Origin: Blattamonas nauphoetae
Taxonomy: Eukaryota > Preaxostyla > Oxymonadida
NCBI GenBank assembly: GCA_033064195.1
Contig: JARBJD010000008.1
Span: 496,001-560,000 of the forward strand
Direction: 5' to 3'
Length of the DNA: 64,000 bases
Each line of letters opens with the position of its first letter. Within the stretch, counting starts at the first letter, position 1. Positions 57,456 to 64,000 of the stretch are shown here, piece after piece. Below the pieces are notes generated by a model. It did no database searches. It was not told where the DNA came from and saw nothing but the letters and a program-made list of their open reading frames with translations. Position numbers and translations under genes: made by a program.

Positions 57456-60400
57456 TCACGCAGAATAAAGCTGGTTTGTGCGAGGGTCCAGGAACAGGTC
57501 GGTCTGCCGATCATAAACAAGCGCCAGTTCCTCAGCAACCCTCACTTTCTCCCGCTCCACCTCCTTCCAATCCCATCCACTCGATCCCCGAGCCCAGAAA
57601 TCCGGTCGGCCCCCAACTGTCTGAGACAGGAAGGTGTCGTCGCGTGGGTGGGTGTGTCGGGCGCTGGCTGACAATCGCTGTCGCCCACTTTCATCCAAGT
57701 CAGCGTTGTCTCGATGTCGTCTCCTCTTCCTTTCGTCCCGTTCACCTCGCTCTCCCTCCCTCCTCCTCTCCCCTCCGCGCACTCTTCTCGAAGTTGTTTT
57801 CGTTTCATAATCATTCCGTCCATGCGATCGCCACGTGTTGCTCATTCCACCCCTCGCTGTCCATCCATCCGACGGAGAAGGCGTCGATTCGGGAAGAAGA
57901 CGGGGAACAGCGTGCGGTCGATGCAACAACACAGAATCAGAGTGAGTGGGCGGAGAGCGGTGTGAAGTGCGTGTTGTGTGGTGTCGCGATGACATTTCAC
58001 TACGTCTCGTTTCACGGTGCTCATCCTCTCTTCTCTTTCTTCTTCCATTCTCCCTCTTTCGCTCTTCCCTTCCATCTTCTCTCCCTTCCTCACTCCATCT
58101 CTCCTCTCGTCCTTCTCGTTCTCGTCTCCTCTTCCCGTCAAACAGCTCCCACTCAACTCGCCTCGAATCGAACTCGCTCGGCTCTTCTCGTCTCATCGGA
58201 GCACTCACATCCAACGTCACTCGCAGTCCACTCCCTTCATCCCATTTCTCTTCAAATTGTCGATTTCTGTGTTTGTGGGCGTGTTTCGATTGATGGTGAC
58301 TCGATCGACGTTTCATGTCGAACTGGTCTTGCTGTTCTCTCCTTCTCTCTTTCCGTTCTTCGTCCTTTCTCCATCTCTCCTCATCCGCCCGCTCTTCCTC
58401 CATCCTCCCTCCTACCCACCTCGTCCTCTCCCTCCTTCCCAATCTCCTCTCCGAATGACCTGTCGTAACAAACATCCCATTTTGGGGTGTCGACGACGCG
58501 AAGTGTGTCGGTCGGAGTGACATTGGAAGAGGCAACGCTGTGCTGGCTTCGTTCCCACTCTGTACAACTTGATCATCCACCTCGTCACTCTTTTCGGTCT
58601 CGCCTTGGACGTTGCTTTCGTTGGCTTGTCTATCTTCGTCGGTCTCTCCAGGTTCGTCTTGTTCGTCTTGGCTGTGTCGTGTTGTGTCTTCCGACTCATT
58701 TTCTTGTTCTTCGACGCGAGGTGCCGCTCTTCGTTCTTCTTCCGACATGATCGACGACCCTCGTGTGCTTCCAAGCGAGTCGGAGCTTCTCCGCATCTCT
58801 ATTCTTTCATTTTGATCAGAATTCCGAGATTGTGGGGAGTGTCTGGTGGACGCCACACGATCTGTCTTGTCGTGGTTGGAAGACGCGTGTGAGTGCGATT
58901 CTGATTTGTGTTGTGATGGCGATGGAGTGCGAAGTGCGGGTGAGAGTGGACGAGGCGAAGAAGAGTGAGAATCGAAATGTGAAGCGTCGATCGTTTGCGG
59001 CAGAGGAGAGCGGTGGTCGGCGAGAGTGTGGTTGGACGACGGCGGGGAGGGTGAGTCTGGGACAGCCGAGTGTTGCATGCGAGGCGGTGTCAAGAGTGGC
59101 GAATGATGTGAATCCGACGAAATCGAGTCGGGAGGTGATTGCGTGTGCTCCAAATCGTGTCGATTTGTTCGATCCATCAATCGAGAGTTCTCCATCTCCA
59201 ATGTCTTCCCAATCTCACGCAGTTCAGACAAGGCATCGTCTTCTTCCGATTCCGTTCCGTTTTTGGATTGTGGAGGAACAAGGTCGCCACTCAATCGCCC
59301 AAATTCAACATCGCTCATCCGAAGTTGGTTCTGTCAAGAGAAAAAGTGACAACAAAAGGATAAGGGACACATTGAAAGAGGTAAACGATGAAAAGTCGAG
59401 ATAATGTCAAAATATCGCCAATAGAGAACAAGAAAGAGGGAGAAACAAACTTGGATCAGTTCCTCACTCGACATCTCCTGCATCTCACTTTCCGGTCGTT
59501 TATCCGCAATCTCTGCTTCATGTTCAATGTCAGGGTCTTCAATTTGTTCAATATCTTCACTGATTGGGACTTCCACTTTTTCAACTTGTTCGTCCATCTT
59601 TGGCATTGGTCGTCGATGAGGTCTGTCATGAAGTGTCGCAGGCTGAACGTGCGGAGAGAGATCCACGTGTCGCCCCACATTCATCGGAGATCGTTGTTTA
59701 CGTTTTGGCGTCGATTTCGAGTCGATTTCTGTCCAGATTGGAGGTTTGTTCTGTTGCTGATATTGAACCTTCTCCCAGAAAATGATCTGAAAATGAAGAA
59801 AGATCACAACGTAACAACGAAAGGTGAGAAAAGAGGCGAGATGAAGGCAGGAGAGAGTTCGAAGTGAAATGACCAAAGTGGGGCATACAGTTGTGAAGAA
59901 GTCAACAGCAATCGATGGAAGACATTCTTTCGGAATTGAAACATACGCCGACTCTTGTGGGTAGGGAACGGCAGAATCAGCTGACGAAGAAGAAAGAACG
60001 GTGACGTTTGTTGGAGAGAACAGGTTCAATCAATGAATTCACATCAAAGGGAGTGCATACAATCGGTGAGCAGTGTCGGGGGAGGTGGGTTCTTCAATGT
60101 GAACACTTTCCGGATCTTGAACAGAAGCGATGCGGAGACAGAGTGGAGCGACAGATACGAGTCGTGGAAGAGAGCCGACACCAGATTCGGAAGGTCGAAC
60201 ACCAAATTGAGCCACTACACAGAAGAGTCAGAGGGTGACATCCAGTCAGGCCAGAGATTTTGCGAATAGATTTGAACGAAGCGAGAGTTTGAAAGATAAG
60301 GAAATAAAAAGATATAGAAAAGAGGAAACGGAATAAGAATGTTGAAATATCGCCGAAAAAGGATATAAGGATAAGAAATCTTGAAGAGAAACAAACAATG

Positions 60401-60969
60401 TCACGACGAATGTCAATCAGAGGAATCTGACACTGCGAGTTACTCGACACAATCTTCCGAACAGCCGTCGAGAAAAGAAACTGGACCTTCGAATGTTTCG
60501 AATCAATCACTCTGATAGTTCCAATATCGTCGAGAAAGAGCAAAACAGAATCTCAGTGGAAAACGACGAAAAGGGCAAACGTGAATCCAAGTGTGATCTC
60601 ACCATCAAGCGGTAACTTCACCTGAAATACAAGAAAATGCTGATGCAGGTTCACTGAGCCGAAAAGAGAGCGACGAAAGAAATCACTTCAAAGAAAACAA
60701 CAAACACGATGTCCCGTTCTTCCCTTTCACCTCCAAAACACTCGAAGGGTGCACCGTCCCAACAAATACATGCGATCGAGCTGATACATCAAACTCCTTT
60801 CGAACAACACGACTCGTCGAGATTTCTGCAAAAATCAACACACCCAAACGGTCATTCAGTCAACAAACAAGAAAATCAGACCTGTCTGTCGAAGGTTCCC
60901 ATGAGCACTCATAATCATCACATACGGCCCTCCCTCGAACGGAACAGCATTCGGCTGAGATGACAGCAT
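57456..60969 (-). CDS. CFAP20 domain-containing protein (CFAP20DC-like), 8 exons
   Basis: Exons in transcription order: 60969-60882, 60825-60706, 60653-60603, 60551-60397, 60214-60061, 59980-59889, 59786-59451 and 59330-57456, all with GT-AG borders. They total 2,871 nt (956 residues). The first 300 residues align, by memory, with human CFAP20DC (C3orf67): YVMIMSAHG, VVRKEFDV, HQHFLVFQVKLPLD, STAVRKIVSS, IPLIDIRRDIWLNLVFDL, KIRKVFTLK, and SIPKECLPS before a helix. The rest is disordered: Ser/His/Pro-rich, then Arg/Glu-rich, ending in VYDRQTDLFLDPRTNQLYS, loosely like an OCRE motif. Known relatives are linked to cilia and basal bodies. Exon 2's donor (GTTTGT) was chosen by phase and homology. 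Confidence 0.8.
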
Positions 60970-61157
60970 TTCATTATGGATTCCTCCATTCCACAAAACA
61001 ACCACTGCAAACACAACAAAACATGCGAGTGCTGTGCTGCAATAATCAGCTTGACAAGAACGATATGCACGGCAGAAGAGAGGCGGGCAAAGGATCTTCC
61101 ATCCAAACAGCCCAAATCCAATCCATGCCCCATTTTGGATTCAGATTGTTATGACGG
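60970..61157. other. short intergenic spacer
   Basis: It separates the 3' end of the coiled-coil gene from the start of the CFAP20DC-like gene, both on the - strand. Nothing is recognised in it. Confidence 0.5.
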
Positions 61158-62385
61158 CTACCCGCTCTTCTCAAAAAATGCAAACAACTGCTCTGCGAAC
61201 ACCTTCGGGTCTGACCGAATCGCGTTCCACGTCGAATCGTCCTCTCTGCTCAGTCCGGCCAGAAACACGGCCAAATCACCTTCAGACGAACACGTGGCCG
61301 CCAATGCTTGCTCCATCAGGCGATCAGGGAAAGATGCGGATACACGAGGCTGGACAGACAATGTTGGTTGCGTTTGTTCATTCGGCCTCGCACGCGTGTT
61401 CGACGTGTTTGGACTTGCTGTGGTCACTGCCTCTGCCTGTTCATTCCGTTCACGAGCCAACGCTTCCTGTCGAGACTCCTCCAGCACGCGAGCAAGAATC
61501 GCGTCTTCTTCCCTCCGCAGTCGCTCGTCCTCTTCCGCCGCCTGCCGTCGCCGCCTTTCCCGTTCCTGTTGCTGCTGCTCTGCTCGAACCCGCTCCATCT
61601 CGACTCGTCTTCGCTCGCTCTGCTCCTTTTCTTCGTCGAGCACTTTCTGCGCGTCCACTGGGCGAAGCACACCTCTCTCCCGTCCCCTCCGCATCTCCCG
61701 GCCGCCTCCTGTCCGCCCTCGTCCAAATATTTCACGAGTCGCCCATTCGGGAAGCGTGTGGTTTTCGATCTCGCGACGATGGAATCCTGAAATCGCTCGC
61801 TCAATATTCCCATCCGACAAAGAAAGAAGAACTGCCCCCTCCAACACACCACATCCAACTAATTGCAATCGCAGCAGAAGAATGTCCGCTTCTCCATCGC
61901 TGCAGAGATGCGTCAGCAACAAAAGTTGACTCAGCGATTTCCGGTCTCAAGAAGAAGGATGGTGGATCAAGAGAAAAGAAAGGCAAAATGAGAGGACAAC
62001 GTGGGGAGGAAGAAAAAGAAGAAGAGGGAAAAGAAAGAAGCAGTGGGAACAAACCTTTGTGAGCGGCCAGAGAAAACAGTTCCGAAGGCACCACAACACC
62101 AAGCGCATTCAGGCAGAAGTACAAGATCCGAAACACTCCAAAGTGCTCTTCTTCGTTCAACCTGTCTTTGATCTTCACACGAGATATCACATTCACAATC
62201 TCAGTCTTCTGTTTCTCGAAACTCAGTGTCAAAGTGATCGAATGGAACAGTGCCCCACTCATCAACTGTTTCGTAGCATCTGCAGAGAGACTCGACTGGC
62301 TCTCCGAATGCGGACGAATTTCTTCTTTGGTGAGAGCGCCAATTCTTGTCAGCCATGTGGCCGTCGGTTTGAATATTGAAACCAT
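61158..62385 (-). CDS. unrecognised coiled-coil protein, 2 exons
   Basis: Exon 1 62385-62055 and exon 2 61945-61158, intron GTTTGT...TTGAG (109 bp), total 1,119 nt (372 residues), stop TAG. The acceptor was chosen because it keeps the phase and follows a pyrimidine-rich stretch. The N-terminal half is helical with hydrophobic repeats (LLLLTHLCSDGEADILLL), like armadillo- or HEAT-type folds. Residues about 235-320 are a strong Arg/Glu/Gln coiled coil, with AILARVLEESRQEAL resembling a ubiquitin-interacting motif. I do not recognise the family and infer no function. The intron style matches the CFAP20DC-like neighbour. Confidence 0.6.
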
Positions 62386-63074
62386 CAGAAGGAAAGGAGA
62401 ATGATCGTTGAGAGATAAAGAATGAGAATGTGGGTGCAATCTTCACCTCGATTGATGGAGGAATTGATCAAACCATCAATCTGAATTGACCTGTTCAAAA
62501 CTTGTCATTTCGCCGCTTTGAACTGTCGTTGTTCGGGTGAGTTAATCTCCTCGCGCTAGTTGGTTTGAATCTTGATTGACCGGCAAGAAACGCAAGTCCG
62601 AACGCCATGTCTTCTTCAAAGGGTCAGATCTGAGTTGTTCCTTCGTTTACTTGCTCTTTATTCAAAAAAAGACATTTTGGAAATAAGCACACTTTTTCAA
62701 GCAAATCCGAGGTTTTTGAAGCTCTCGAAAGACCATCAGAGTTGATCACCCCCATAGTCAATCCTCACACAGAGGTTTAATTCAATAGCCCAGTCTGTGG
62801 TCAGTTGTTGCATCTCCCCATGTCTTCCTCGTTCCATACTGCCATGCTCGTCGACAATACCCCATTGTCTCCACAAAGTGATCACACAATCGCTCAGCAA
62901 ACAGTTTGACACTTTTATCTCGACATATCTTTGAAATGTTTTCTAGAACTACCTTAAAACAATTCTAAGCATGCTCTCTGGCGATGACAAACCAGTCTAC
63001 CCAATGATGTTGAATGATCTCCTCGCCCAAGCGACTGGTTTGTCTCGCCTTGTTTTCGTTCACTCTCGTTGATC
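62386..63074. other. intergenic between divergent genes
   Basis: This lies between the coiled-coil gene (- strand) and the right-edge gene (+ strand). It has one match to the family box (AAAGGGTCAGATC, 62618-62630) but no ATG at the usual distance. No other feature is recognised. Confidence 0.5.
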
Positions 63075-64000
63075 ATGCTCACAGAATCTGATTGGGCGCT
63101 CGCAACAATACCTGATGTTGAGTACATCAAACCCTTTGAGCAATATTGTGAACAGATCCAACCATGCGATGTTCCAGTGTGATTCTTGTTTCGTCATCTT
63201 TCTCAGACTTCTCTCCCAAAATTGTTGACTCTCATTGGTTTGACACCGTTCTGTGTTCATCGCGACCTTTTTCACCATTTATTCGATCAGGGAAAACGTC
63301 AGAAAGAGAATGTCTTCGAGTCTGTGAATCGTCGATCCCATCGTTCCTTCTCTCGTGGATACTCTCGCTTCCAAATGAAGAGATGATCAAAGAAGTATGT
63401 TTTCCTCCAAATTTCCATCATTTTGTTTCAGATCGGAGAGTGTCTATTGCTGTGGACTTCCACTCTTCGATCGTCTTCCACCTTCCTCACCCGCCACAAA
63501 ACCAAATTCGTTGGCTTTATCGATCATTTTCAGAGTGTCAAGGCACATTTTCCACATTTGAAGGTTCTCTCCCAGCTATGTTTCTCACCACATCCCGAAG
63601 TGTCGAAAGTGACTCTCACCGCGCTCTGCAATCGAAGTCAGTCTGATTCAGATATATGCGGCTTTCTCCAATCGGACGGAGTGCCTTCTATTCTGACTGA
63701 AAGTTCATCGGAGGTCGAGCCATTTGTCAAACAGCTGTGTGGAAGGATGGTCGAACACGTCTCACAATTGAAGTCGTTCTCCGCAGAATCTTCACCGTCG
63801 GATGAAACCATCTCTGGGCTCTCCAACTCATTTCATGAAGAATCATCACTTCTCACTGGAGACACTGTTCTGGAAGTGCTTTGTGGTGAACTCTCTCTCG
63901 TCGACAGTGTGTTTGGAAAGAAGGCCACCAACACTCACTCTGTGTGTCATTGTCTCTCATAATCTTGTCCAGATTCCACTCAACAAAGATATAGTTACTG
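63075..64000 (+). CDS. partial gene with tiny introns, function unknown
   Basis: Exons 63075-63176, 63207-63252, 63291-63394, 63432-63941 and 63973 to beyond the window. Introns are 30, 38, 37 and 31 bp, all GT...AG with a T/C-rich 3' part. The first four exons total 762 nt (254 codons) with every phase matching, which supports the model. The product starts MLTESDWALATIPDVEY and is alpha-helical (LPKLLTLIGLTPFW, LSQLCFSPHPEVSKVTLTAL), like armadillo- or HEAT-type repeats. I cannot name the family. The ATG chosen is the first in frame after a non-coding stretch. Confidence 0.6.

Noticed and set aside
57371-58468. 365-codon + strand frame
   Set aside because: It is the mirror of the low-complexity Arg/Glu/Ser tail of the CFAP20DC-like gene and has no features of its own.
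1-64000. CRISPR arrays, rRNA genes or prokaryotic operons
   Set aside because: No regularly spaced short repeats, no rRNA-like stretch and no operon-type signals were seen; introns and transposons mark the DNA as eukaryotic.

Overview
The window looks like nuclear DNA of a microbial eukaryote. It has spliceosomal GT-AG introns (30-44 bp near the right edge, about 90-180 bp in the neighbouring gene), a cilium-associated CFAP20-domain gene, and many eukaryotic transposons. The style of the large repeat-rich surface proteins with a degenerate kinase tail recalls oxymonads (Preaxostyla, for example Blattamonas). That placement is from memory of such proteins and was not tested by a search. TAA, TGA and TAG all appear as stops, so I assume the standard genetic code.

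About 90% of the window is one expanded host gene family, in two head-to-tail arrays that face each other. Three genes lie on the + strand: P1 (<2.2-10.2 kb), P2 (11.1-22.6 kb) and P3 (23.5-28.6 kb). Five lie on the - strand: M1 (32.9-37.8 kb), M2 (38.6-42.4), M3 (43.2-47.0), M4 (47.2-51.4) and M5 (51.8-57.2). The usual plan is a signal peptide, a right-handed beta-helix (pectin-lyase-like) ectodomain, one or more Ig-like/beta-sandwich modules, one membrane helix and a cytoplasmic kinase-like domain without the usual catalytic motifs. M2 is the only fully open copy. M4 is cut short, and M5 swaps the membrane and kinase part for a second beta-helix.

Nine mobile elements sit inside these reading frames: MULE-like, hAT-like, DIRS, pogo, fold-back and an unnamed type with 4-bp target duplications. 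For all nine I could place the ends and, except for DIRS, the target duplication. Taking out each insert with one copy of its duplication leaves a continuous frame, and the totals of P1, P2, M1, M4 and M5 are all exact multiples of three. Between the arrays is a three-layer nest of transposons (29.09-32.38 kb). The - strand genes share a GATC..CCCTTT box at almost constant distance from the ATG, and a variant precedes P2 and P3.

The right end (57.4-64 kb) is different: intron-containing genes, namely a CFAP20DC-like gene on the - strand, an unrecognised coiled-coil gene on the - strand, and the 5' part of a + strand gene with tiny introns that runs off the window.
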